From contig NZ_LT629775.1 in assembly GCF_900105395.1 (NCBI RefSeq), forward strand, positions 5,788,001-5,852,000: 64,000 nt of DNA. Reading direction: 5' to 3'. Source of the stretch: Streptomyces sp. TLI_053. Its GTDB lineage: Bacteria > Actinomycetota > Actinomycetes > Streptomycetales > Streptomycetaceae. The notes beneath the pieces are model-generated. The model did no database searches. It had not been told where the DNA came from and saw nothing but the letters and a program-made list of their open reading frames with translations. A program made the translations under genes and the position numbers. Of this stretch, positions 57,131 through 64,000 are shown in pieces. Every line of letters starts with the position of its first letter. The stretch's first letter is position 1.

Positions 57131-58339
57131 GTGAGCAGCTCGACCAGCACCCCGAGCAGCAGCCCGACCATGCCGAGCACCCTGATCACCGGGATCGGCA
57201 CCCTGGTCACCAACGACCCCGCGCACGGGACCGGGCCGCTCGGCGCGCTCACCGACGCGGCCGTGGTGATCGACGGCGGCACCGTCGCCTGGGTCGGCCC
57301 GGCGGCCGAAGCCCCGGCCGCCGACGAGGTGTTCGACGCGGCGGGCCGCGCCCTGCTGCCCGGCTGGGTGGACTCGCACGCCCACCTGGTCTTCGCCGGC
57401 GACCGCACCGCCGAGTTCAACGCCCGGATGTCCGGGCAGTCCTACTCGGCCGGCGGCATCCGCACCACGGTGGCCGCCACCCGGGCCGCCGCCGACGCCG
57501 AGCTCGACGCCAACCTGGCCCGGCTGGTGCGGGAGGCGCTGCGTCAGGGCACCACGCTGGTCGAGTGCAAGTCCGGGTACGGGCTCACGGTGGAGGACGA
57601 GTCGCGGGCGCTGCGGATCGCCTCCTCGTACACGCCGGAGACCACCTATCTGGGCGCGCACGTGGTCGCCCCGGAGTTCGCCGACGACCCGGCGGGCTAC
57701 GTCGAGCTGGTCACCGGCCCGATGCTGGACGCCTGCGCGCCGTACGCCCGCTGGGTGGACGTGTTCTGCGAGAAGGGTGCCTTCGACGGCGACCAGGCCC
57801 GGGCGATCCTCACCGCGGGGATCGGGCGCGGGCTGGTCCCCCGGGTGCACGCCAACCAGCTGACCCACGGCCCCGGGGTGCAGCTGGCGGTGGAGCTGGG
57901 CGCCGCCTCGGCCGACCACTGCACCCACCTCACGGACGAGGACGTGGCCGCGCTGGCGGGATCCTCGACGGTGGCGACGCTGCTGCCGGGGGCCGAGTTC
58001 TCCACCCGGGCGGTCTACCCGGACGCGCGCCGGCTGCTGGACGCGGGGGCGGTGGTGGCGCTGTCCACCGACTGCAACCCGGGTTCCAGCTTCACGAGTT
58101 CGATGGCGTTCTGCATCGCGGTGGCGGTGCGGGAGATGGGCATGACGCCGGACGAGGCGGTCTGGGCCGCGACGGCGGGCGGTGCGCGGGCGCTGCGGCG
58201 CACGGACGTCGGCGTGGTGCGGGTGGGGGCCCGGGCCGACCTGCAGCTGCTGGACGCGCCCTCGCCGGTGCACCTGGCCTACCGGCCGGGTGTGCCGCTG
58301 ACGGCCGCGGTCTGGCGGGCGGGCGTGCGCGAGGTCTGA
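57131..58339 (+). CDS. hutI: imidazolonepropionase
   Basis: 402 residues from GTG at 57131, with AAAGG 8 nt before it; an ATG at 57170 gives the core start MPSTLITGIGTLVTND. It opens the ring of imidazolonepropionate to formiminoglutamate. Motifs: DSHAHLVFAGDRTAEFNARM, VECKSGYGLTVEDE, HVVAPEF, RVHANQLTHGPGVQ and STDCNPGSSFTSSM. Last gene of the hut operon, 174 bp after hutF. Confidence 0.95.
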   Translation: MSSSTSTPSSSPTMPSTLITGIGTLVTNDPAHGTGPLGALTDAAVVIDGGTVAWVGPAAEAPAADEVFDAAGRALLPGWVDSHAHLVFAGDRTAEFNARMSGQSYSAGGIRTTVAATRAAADAELDANLARLVREALRQGTTLVECKSGYGLTVEDESRALRIASSYTPETTYLGAHVVAPEFADDPAGYVELVTGPMLDACAPYARWVDVFCEKGAFDGDQARAILTAGIGRGLVPRVHANQLTHGPGVQLAVELGAASADHCTHLTDEDVAALAGSSTVATLLPGAEFSTRAVYPDARRLLDAGAVVALSTDCNPGSSFTSSMAFCIAVAVREMGMTPDEAVWAATAGGARALRRTDVGVVRVGARADLQLLDAPSPVHLAYRPGVPLTAAVWRAGVREV

Positions 58340-58357
58340 CGGGGTGGCGGGCGGTGC

Positions 58358-58392
58358 GCGGGGCCGGGAGGGGGTGTCCCTCCCGGCCCCGC
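58358..58392. terminator. 15-bp stem bidirectional terminator
   Basis: 58358-58372 is exactly complementary to 58378-58392 with a 5-nt loop. It lies between the convergent hutI and S9 peptidase genes, 8 bp from the latter's stop. Confidence 0.85.
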
Positions 58393-58400
58393 CGTCGTGC

Positions 58401-60503
58401 TCAGCCGAGTCCCAGCGACCGCCGCAGGAAGTCGAGCTGGTGGTGCAGCAGGTGCTCGGCCGTGCCGGGGTCGGCCGGTGCGTGGCCCGCGCCGGGGAGC
58501 GGCAGGAACTCGTGCGGCCGGCCGGCGGCGAGCAGCGCGGCGGAGAGCCGCAGGCTGTGGGCGGGCAGCACGTTGTCGTCGGCCAGGCCGTGGATCAGCA
58601 GCAGCGGTCGGCGCAGCCCGGGGGCGTCGGGGAACAGCGAGGCGGCCTCGTAGCGCTCGGGGTGCTCGTCCGGGTGGCCGAGGAAGCGTTCCTTCCAGTG
58701 GGTGTCGTAGAGCCGGTGGTCGGTGGGGGCGGCCCCGGCGACGGCGGCGTGGAACACGTCGGGGCGGCGCAGGACGGCGAGCGCGGCGAGGAAGCCGCCG
58801 AAGGACCAGCCGCGGATGCCGACCCGGTCGAGGTCGAGCAGTCCGGGGCGCAGGGCCGCGGTGGCGTGCAGGGCGTCGACCTGGTCGGCGAGCACGGGGG
58901 CGGCGATGTCGGCGAAGACGCTCTTCTCCCAGCGGGGGCCGCGGCCGGGGGTGCCCCGGCCGTCGACGACCAGGACGGCGAAGCCCTGGTCGGCGAACCA
59001 CTGGGAGGTGAGGTCCCACCAGTGCGGGGCGGCGGAGACCTTGGCCGTGGCGGGGCCGCCGTAGGGGTCGAGCAGGACGGGCAGCGGGCCGTCGCCGGGG
59101 CGGTGGCCGGCGGGCAGGAAGAGTGCGGCGCGCAGTTCGCGCGGGCCGAGCCGGAGCAGTTCGGGGCGGGCGGTGAGGACGGGCGTCTGTGCGTGCGAGA
59201 CAAGGGTCGCGGCGGGCCGGCCGGGGCGGTGGACGGTGGTCCGGCCGGTGGGCGCGCCGGGTGTGCGGGCGGTGTGGACGAGCGTGCCGGCGCGGCGCAC
59301 GCCGGTGTGCGTGCCGGGCTCGTGGCTGAGCCGGACGGCGCCCGCGGCCGGGTCCCACGACCAGAGGTGGGTCTCGGTCGGTTCGTCGGAGGCGGTGAAC
59401 AGCACCTGCTCGCCGTCGGTCCCGAGGACGGCGCGCAACTGGAGGCCGGGCGGGGTGACGGGGGTGCCGTCGACGGTGAGGTGGCGGGTGTCGCCGTGGT
59501 CGGCGGTGTCGACGAGGGAGCCGGCGGCGGTCCGGGCGGGCAGACCGGGGAGGAGTTCGACCCAGTGCTCGTCGTGGCGTTCGGCGAGGACGCGGGTGGT
59601 GCCGTCGGCCGGGTCGACCGCGAGCGTGAGCACGGTGCGCTGGTCGCGGCTCTGCACGGCGGCGTAGGGGCCGTGGGCGTCCCAGCCGGCGGCGGTCAGG
59701 TACTCGAAGCCGGCCCGGTCCCAGCGGACCTCGGTGCGCGACCCGTCGAGGTCGAGCAGCCAGAGGGTGACCTCGGCGTTGGCGGTGCCGGCCAGCGGGT
59801 AGCGGTGCGTGCGCGGCGGCCGGGCCGGGTCGGCGGGGTCGGCGTGGTGGAGGCGGCGCAGCGGGCGCTCGTCGACCCGGGCGACCAGCAGCCGGGTGCC
59901 GTCGGGGGACCACCAGTGGGCGCGGTGGCGGTGCATGGACTCGGCGGCGACGTGTTCGGGCAGGCCGTAGCGGACCTCCTCGTGCTCGGGTTCGGCGAGC
60001 GCGCGGTCGTCCCGGCCGTCGGCCCCGACGACCCGCAGGGCGCCGCCGCCGGCGTAGGCGATCCGGCGGCCGGTGGGGTCGGGGCGGGGGTCGTGGACCT
60101 CGGTGGCGGTGGGTACCCGGCGGACCTCGCCGGTGGCGGTGTCGGCGAGCAGCAGGGTGCCGGACAGGGCGAGGGCGGCGGTGCGGCCGGTGGCGTCGGT
60201 GGCGTACGCGGTGATGCCGCGGCCGACGACGCGGGCGCGTTCGCGCCGGATCCGTTCGGCCTCGGGGAGGCCGTCGCCGGGGAGGCCGGCGTCGGTGTCG
60301 CCGAGCGCGGCCGGGTCGGCGATCAGGCGCTCCTCGCCGGTGTCGGTGTCGAGGGCCCAGAGCCGTCCGGTCGGGTCGTCGCCGGCGCGACTGCGCAGGA
60401 AGAGCACGGTGCGGCCGTCGGCGGTGACGGCGGGTGCGGCGGGCGCGCCGAAGGCGAGGCGTCCGGTGCGGGCGAGCTGGCGGGGGAGCGAGTCGGTCGG
60501 CAT
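58401..60503 (-). CDS. S9-family prolyl oligopeptidase, DPP-IV-like
   Basis: 700 residues from ATG at 60503 (ATG 60515 also in frame). N-terminal beta-propeller of about 430 residues (GTRLLVARVDERPLRRLHHA, TETHLWSWDPAAGAVRLSHE), then an alpha/beta hydrolase: LLDPYGGPATAKV, nucleophile Ser in GIRGWSFGGFLAALAV, acid Asp in IHGLADDNVLP, His in GAGHAPADP. No signal peptide, so cytoplasmic. It probably cleaves dipeptides or short oligopeptides, which fits the POT peptide importer encoded upstream on the same strand. Confidence 0.92.
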   Translation of the reverse strand: MPTDSLPRQLARTGRLAFGAPAAPAVTADGRTVLFLRSRAGDDPTGRLWALDTDTGEERLIADPAALGDTDAGLPGDGLPEAERIRRERARVVGRGITAYATDATGRTAALALSGTLLLADTATGEVRRVPTATEVHDPRPDPTGRRIAYAGGGALRVVGADGRDDRALAEPEHEEVRYGLPEHVAAESMHRHRAHWWSPDGTRLLVARVDERPLRRLHHADPADPARPPRTHRYPLAGTANAEVTLWLLDLDGSRTEVRWDRAGFEYLTAAGWDAHGPYAAVQSRDQRTVLTLAVDPADGTTRVLAERHDEHWVELLPGLPARTAAGSLVDTADHGDTRHLTVDGTPVTPPGLQLRAVLGTDGEQVLFTASDEPTETHLWSWDPAAGAVRLSHEPGTHTGVRRAGTLVHTARTPGAPTGRTTVHRPGRPAATLVSHAQTPVLTARPELLRLGPRELRAALFLPAGHRPGDGPLPVLLDPYGGPATAKVSAAPHWWDLTSQWFADQGFAVLVVDGRGTPGRGPRWEKSVFADIAAPVLADQVDALHATAALRPGLLDLDRVGIRGWSFGGFLAALAVLRRPDVFHAAVAGAAPTDHRLYDTHWKERFLGHPDEHPERYEAASLFPDAPGLRRPLLLIHGLADDNVLPAHSLRLSAALLAAGRPHEFLPLPGAGHAPADPGTAEHLLHHQLDFLRRSLGLG

Positions 60504-60579
60504 GCCGGGCACCATAGGCAGATCCGGGCGGGAGGTGTCGAGAGGCGGGAGGCCGGGTGCCGGACGGGGGAGAACGGCC

Positions 60580-60616
60580 GGGGCCGCCGCGGATTCCTGG
60601 AATCCACGGCGGCCCC
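60580..60616. terminator. terminator after POT transporter gene
   Basis: GGGGCCGCCG and GGATTCC pair with GGAATCC and CGGCGGCCCC (one C/A mismatch). It lies 20 nt below the transporter stop. Confidence 0.75.
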
Positions 60617-60636
60617 GGGTGCCGGTCGGGCCGACG

Positions 60637-62145
60637 TCAGTGGACGTCGCCCATCAGCCGCACGACCTTGCGGCGGTACATGTACAGCGCCGCGCCGGCG
60701 AGGATCGCCATGGCGCCCTGGACCGCGAAGTACCAGGTGGAGCCGACCACGTCGTCACCGAGGACGAGCTGGAAGATGGCGGCGACGCAGTCGCCCGCGG
60801 TGACCGCGAGGAACCACACGCCCATCATCTGGCTGGCGTACTTGGTCGGTGCCAGCTTGGTGGTGACGGACAGGCCGACCGGGGAGAGGGTCAGCTCGCC
60901 GACGGTCTGGATCAGGTAGACCGAGGCCAGCCAGAGCGGCGTGACCTTGGTGTCGCCGGAGGCGGCGGCCATCGCCAGCATCATGACGATGAACGAGGCG
61001 CCGATCATCAGCAGGCCGAAGGAGAACTTCGCGGTGGTGCTGGGGTTCTTGGAGCGGTGCGAGAGCGCCACCCAGATCCAGGCGAAGACCGGGGCCAGGG
61101 CCATGATGTACAGCGGGTTGAGCGACTGGAACCAGCTGGACGGGAAGTCGAAGCCGAACAGCGTGGACGAGGTGTTGTCCTGCGCGAAGATGTTCAGCGT
61201 CGAGCCGGACTGGTCGTAGATCATCCAGAACACGGCGGCGGCGACGAAGAACCAGATGTAGCCGCTCATCCGGGACTGCTCGGTCTCGTCGAGGTCCTTG
61301 TCGCGCTTCACCTTGGCGAAGACGAAGACCGGGATCGCGAGGCCCGCGATGGACAGCGGCCAGATCGCCCAGTTGATGGTGAAGTGGCCGGTCAGCGCGA
61401 CGACCGCGTAGAAGACGACCGCGGCGGCGAGCCACAGGGCGGCCTTCTTGAAGATCGCGCTCTTCTCGGCGGCCGAGATCGGCGAGGTCACCACGTCGCT
61501 CTTGGCGCTGAGGTGGCGGGTGCCGAGCAGGAACTGGCCGAGGCCCAGGGCCATGCCGACGCCGGCGAGGGCGAAGCCCAGGTGCCAGTCGACCTTCTGG
61601 CCGATGGTGCCGATGACCAGCGGGGCGGCGAAGGCACCGAGGTTGATGCCCATGTAGAAGACGGTGAAGCCGCCGTCCCGGCGCGGGTCGTTGGGCCCGT
61701 CGTAGAGGTGGCCGACCATCGTCGAGATGTTCGCCTTGAGCAGGCCCGAGCCGATCGCGATCAGCGCGAGGCCGCCGAAGAACGACACGCTGACCGGCAG
61801 GGCCAGCAGGAAGTGCCCGATCATGATGATCGTGCCGCCGAGGGCGACGGTCTTCCGGGCGCCGAGGAAGCGGTCGGCGATCCAGCCGCCCGGGAGGGCC
61901 AGCAGGTAGACCATCGCCGTGTAGACGCTGTAGACGGCGCTCGCGACGGCGAACTTCATGCCGAGGCCGCCGTCGGTGACGGAGGCGGTCATGTAGAGCA
62001 CCAGCAGGGCACGCATGCCGTAGTAGCTGAAGCGTTCCCACATCTCGCTCATGAAGAGCGTGGCGAGGCCCCGGGGGTGCCCGAGGAAGGTCTTGCCGCT
62101 GGGAGAGGCCGACTGTACGCCGGGCTCCAGGGTCGTAGACGCCAT
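60637..62145 (-). CDS. POT-family proton-coupled di/tripeptide transporter
   Basis: 502 residues from ATG at 62145 with AAGGAACC upstream. About 14 hydrophobic segments. The POT signature ExxERFxYY is FMSEMWERFSYYGMRALL in TM1, and PTR2 motifs GGWIADRFLGARKTVALGG and FTVFYMGINLGAFAAPLVIG are intact. It imports di- and tripeptides with protons. The S9 peptidase gene downstream (134 bp) would process the cargo. The upstream interval also holds the promoter of the divergent two-component system, a possible regulator. Confidence 0.93.
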   Translation of the reverse strand: MASTTLEPGVQSASPSGKTFLGHPRGLATLFMSEMWERFSYYGMRALLVLYMTASVTDGGLGMKFAVASAVYSVYTAMVYLLALPGGWIADRFLGARKTVALGGTIIMIGHFLLALPVSVSFFGGLALIAIGSGLLKANISTMVGHLYDGPNDPRRDGGFTVFYMGINLGAFAAPLVIGTIGQKVDWHLGFALAGVGMALGLGQFLLGTRHLSAKSDVVTSPISAAEKSAIFKKAALWLAAAVVFYAVVALTGHFTINWAIWPLSIAGLAIPVFVFAKVKRDKDLDETEQSRMSGYIWFFVAAAVFWMIYDQSGSTLNIFAQDNTSSTLFGFDFPSSWFQSLNPLYIMALAPVFAWIWVALSHRSKNPSTTAKFSFGLLMIGASFIVMMLAMAAASGDTKVTPLWLASVYLIQTVGELTLSPVGLSVTTKLAPTKYASQMMGVWFLAVTAGDCVAAIFQLVLGDDVVGSTWYFAVQGAMAILAGAALYMYRRKVVRLMGDVH

Positions 62146-62474
62146 GTGTAGTGGTTCCTTGCCTGACAGCGTCCGCCAAGGGGGGTGGAGGCGGACGTGG
62201 ACGAAACCACTGTACGTGGCGATATTTGGCGGCATCAGCTGACAAAAGCCGTGCATCAGGTATGGAAATGGCAAAGTCCGCGCGAGATCAGTCCACGCTA
62301 TCCATGGTCGAGCAGTGATTATTCCTTCGCTTGCAAGCTCGAGGAGCAAAATCTTCGGCGAACGCGCGGGCCGGGCGTGGCGGTTGGGCCTCGGACACCC
62401 CCCGTATAACGATCACGCACTGTGAACTACCTCACGGCGGCAACGGCCGCACCCCGGCGGACTACCATCAGCCC
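62146..62474. other. 329-bp divergent promoter region
   Basis: Between the POT transporter and response-regulator starts. It contains an AT-richer patch (62210-62360) with no supported gene. The likely promoters for both directions lie here; I see no clean dyad. Confidence 0.45.
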
Positions 62475-63149
62475 ATGACCTGTGTGCTGCTCGCCGAGGA
62501 CGACCCCGCGATCTCCGAACCGCTCGCCCGGGCGCTGCGCCGTGAGGGGTACGAGGTGCTCGTCCGTGAGGACGGCCCGTCCGCACTGGCCGCCGGGCTC
62601 GGCGAGGAGGTCGACCTCGTCGTGCTCGACCTCGGCCTGCCCGAGATGGACGGCCTCGAGGTGTGCCGCCGGCTGCGCGCGGACGGCCGCAGCTGCCCCG
62701 TCCTGGTGCTCACCGCCCGCGCCGACGAGGTCGACACGGTGGTCGGCCTGGACGCCGGCGCCGACGACTACGTCACCAAGCCGTTCCGGCTCGCCGAACT
62801 GCTCGCCCGGGTCCGGGCCCTGCTCCGGCGCGGCAACGTCGACCAGCTCACCACCGGCGCGCACGGCGTCAAGATCGACATCGAGTCGCACCGCGCCTGG
62901 CTCGGCGAGGAGGAGCTCACCCTCTCCGCCAAGGAGTTCGAGCTGCTCCGGGTGCTGGTCCGGGACGCCGGCCGGGTGGTCACCCGCGAGGAGATCATGC
63001 GGCAGGTCTGGGACACCACCTGGTGGACCTCCACCAAGACCCTGGACATGCACATCTCCTGGCTGCGCAAGAAGCTCGGCGACGATGCCGCCAACCCCCG
63101 CTACATCGCCACCGTGCGCGGAGTGGGCTTCCGGTTCGAGAAGAATTAG
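62475..63149 (+). CDS. OmpR-family response regulator
   Basis: 224 residues from ATG at 62475. Receiver domain 1-115 with acidic E8/D9/D10, phospho-acceptor D52 in VVLDLGLPEMDGLE, TARADE and Lys in DDYVTKPFRLAELL. OmpR winged helix at 130-222 (LTLSAKEFELLRVLVRDAGR, TKTLDMHISWLRKKLGDDAA, IATVRGVGFRFEKN). Followed 51 bp later by its sensor kinase gene. Signal and targets unknown; the divergent peptide transporter is the nearest candidate. Confidence 0.93.
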   Translation: MTCVLLAEDDPAISEPLARALRREGYEVLVREDGPSALAAGLGEEVDLVVLDLGLPEMDGLEVCRRLRADGRSCPVLVLTARADEVDTVVGLDAGADDYVTKPFRLAELLARVRALLRRGNVDQLTTGAHGVKIDIESHRAWLGEEELTLSAKEFELLRVLVRDAGRVVTREEIMRQVWDTTWWTSTKTLDMHISWLRKKLGDDAANPRYIATVRGVGFRFEKN

Positions 63150-63200
63150 CCCGAGCGGACGCCCCGGCCGGGGGCGCCCACCACCGTCGGGAGCGGCAGC

Positions 63201-64000
63201 GTGAAACGCCGAATGATCAACTCGCTGCTGGGCGTCGTCCTGGTGGTCGTCGTGGTGTTCTGCGTCCCGCTGGCGGTGGTGGAGAAGCGCACCATCGTCA
63301 GCTCCGCCCAGGACCGGGTGGACGCCGCCGCCGTCCGGGTGCTCGCCCTGGTGGAGAACCGGCTCGCCGCCAACGAGCCGGTCACCGGCGACAAGTTCGC
63401 CAACCAGGTCTCCGAGGGCCAGTACGTCGAGGTGGACATCCCCGGCCGGGCGATCGTCTCCAGCGGGCAGCGGCCCGACGGCGACCACGTGCTCAAGGCG
63501 GTCGAACGCGGCGCCAGCGGCGAGACCGTCACCGTCGAGCAGTCCCGCGAGGCGGTCGACCACGAGATCGCCAACATGCTGCTGCTGCTCGGCGTGGTCG
63601 CGCTGCTCGCCGTGCAGGCCGCCGTCGCCCTCGCCGTCTGGCAGGCCAAGCGGCTCGCCCAGCCGCTCACCGACCTCGCCGAGACCGCCGAGCGGCTCGG
63701 CTCCGGCGACCCGCGCCCGCGCGACCGCCGCTACGGCGTGCCCGAGCTCGACCGGGTCGCCGAGGTGCTCGACGTCAGCGCCGAACGGATCGCCCGGATG
63801 CTCACCGCCGAGCGCCGGCTCGCCGCCGACGCCTCGCACCAGCTGCGCACCCCGCTCACCGCGCTCTCCATGCGGCTGGAGGAGATCACCGCGCTGGCCG
63901 AGGACCCGGACACGGTCAAGGAGGAGGCCACCATCGCCCTCCAGCAGGTCGAGCGGCTCACCGACGTCGTCCAGCGGCTGCTGACCACCCAGCGCGACCC
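63201..64000 (+). CDS. sensor histidine kinase, cut by window edge
   Basis: The first 266 residues from GTG at 63201 (GGGAG 7 nt upstream) are visible. TM1 MINSLLGVVLVVVVVFCVPL, an extracytoplasmic sensor of about 115 residues, TM2 LLLLGVVALLAVQAAVALAV, HAMP (AKRLAQPLTDLAETAERLGS) and the HisKA dimerisation helix with H box RLAADASHQLRTPLTALSMR. The ATPase domain lies beyond the window. Partner of the upstream OmpR regulator. Confidence 0.9.
   Translation, partial: MKRRMINSLLGVVLVVVVVFCVPLAVVEKRTIVSSAQDRVDAAAVRVLALVENRLAANEPVTGDKFANQVSEGQYVEVDIPGRAIVSSGQRPDGDHVLKAVERGASGETVTVEQSREAVDHEIANMLLLLGVVALLAVQAAVALAVWQAKRLAQPLTDLAETAERLGSGDPRPRDRRYGVPELDRVAEVLDVSAERIARMLTAERRLAADASHQLRTPLTALSMRLEEITALAEDPDTVKEEATIALQQVERLTDVVQRLLTTQRD

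Overview
The window is high-GC actinomycete chromosome of the Streptomyces/Kitasatospora type. Signs of this are GC-saturated third codon positions, frequent GTG starts, overlapping start/stop pairs, and families typical of the group: a WhiJ-like XRE/DUF397 island, AfsQ1/AfsQ2 with SigQ, AccA2/PccB/epsilon carboxylase, Maf, BirA, Cya and a GAF-GGDEF protein. From memory, the order from add to hutH resembles the S. coelicolor core region around SCO4901-SCO4932, and the hutU-hutI block resembles SCO3070-SCO3073. I see no tRNA, rRNA, CRISPR array, prophage, complete insertion sequence or large secondary-metabolite cluster.

Layout. 1-2.7 kb: truncated hydrolase, then an MFS exporter divergent from a LysR regulator. 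2.9-8.1 kb: adenosine deaminase, small secreted and PspC proteins, a MerR regulator, a deaminase/F420-type oxidoreductase pair and a divergent Lrp regulator. 8.1-10.7 kb: a WhiJ-like island (anti-sigma-like ATPase plus two tiny overlapping genes, divergent from XRE and DUF397, then a DUF6879 fragment). 10.9-15.9 kb: thioredoxin-reductase-like flavoprotein, membrane protein, a sortase-type surface protein behind a structured 5' leader, PhzF and VanZ-like proteins. 16.1-20.1 kb: lipoprotein, AfsQ2, AfsQ1 and divergent SigQ with a matching AfsQ1 box. 20.4-32.4 kb: uridine kinase, the deoC-ALDH-ALDH operon, a phosphohexomutase, purine nucleoside phosphorylase, an LpdA-like dehydrogenase and a DeoR-family regulator. 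32.7-40.2 kb: acyl-CoA carboxylase genes with maf, a small membrane protein and birA. 40.6-44.6 kb: adenylate cyclase and diguanylate cyclase. 44.7-47.6 kb: TetR/macrolide glycosyltransferase pair and fdhD. 47.7-58.3 kb: histidine utilisation (hutH, then hutU, an M20 hydrolase, hutF, hutI). 58.4-64 kb: S9 peptidase, POT peptide transporter and a two-component system cut by the window edge.

How genes work together. Adenosine deaminase, purine nucleoside phosphorylase, a PGM2-type mutase, DeoC and aldehyde dehydrogenases form a nearly complete path from (deoxy)nucleosides to glyceraldehyde-3-phosphate and acetate. Three of their promoters (add, deoC, PNP) carry the identical 12-bp palindrome CTACGCGCGTAG just upstream of the start codon, so they look like one regulon spread over 26 kb. 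The hut genes degrade histidine to formylglutamate; no HutG is visible, and an M20 amidohydrolase sits in its place. AccA2 (biotin carboxylase plus BCCP), PccB and epsilon form an acyl-CoA carboxylase, with the biotin ligase divergent from pccB.

The least explained sequences are: a 218-bp MITE-like element at 36771-36988 with perfect 32-bp inverted ends built from CACTTTGCAAAGTG; a second cluster of the same palindrome at 6138-6206; a folded leader RNA at about 12597-12722; and a 22-nt G run at 37089-37110.
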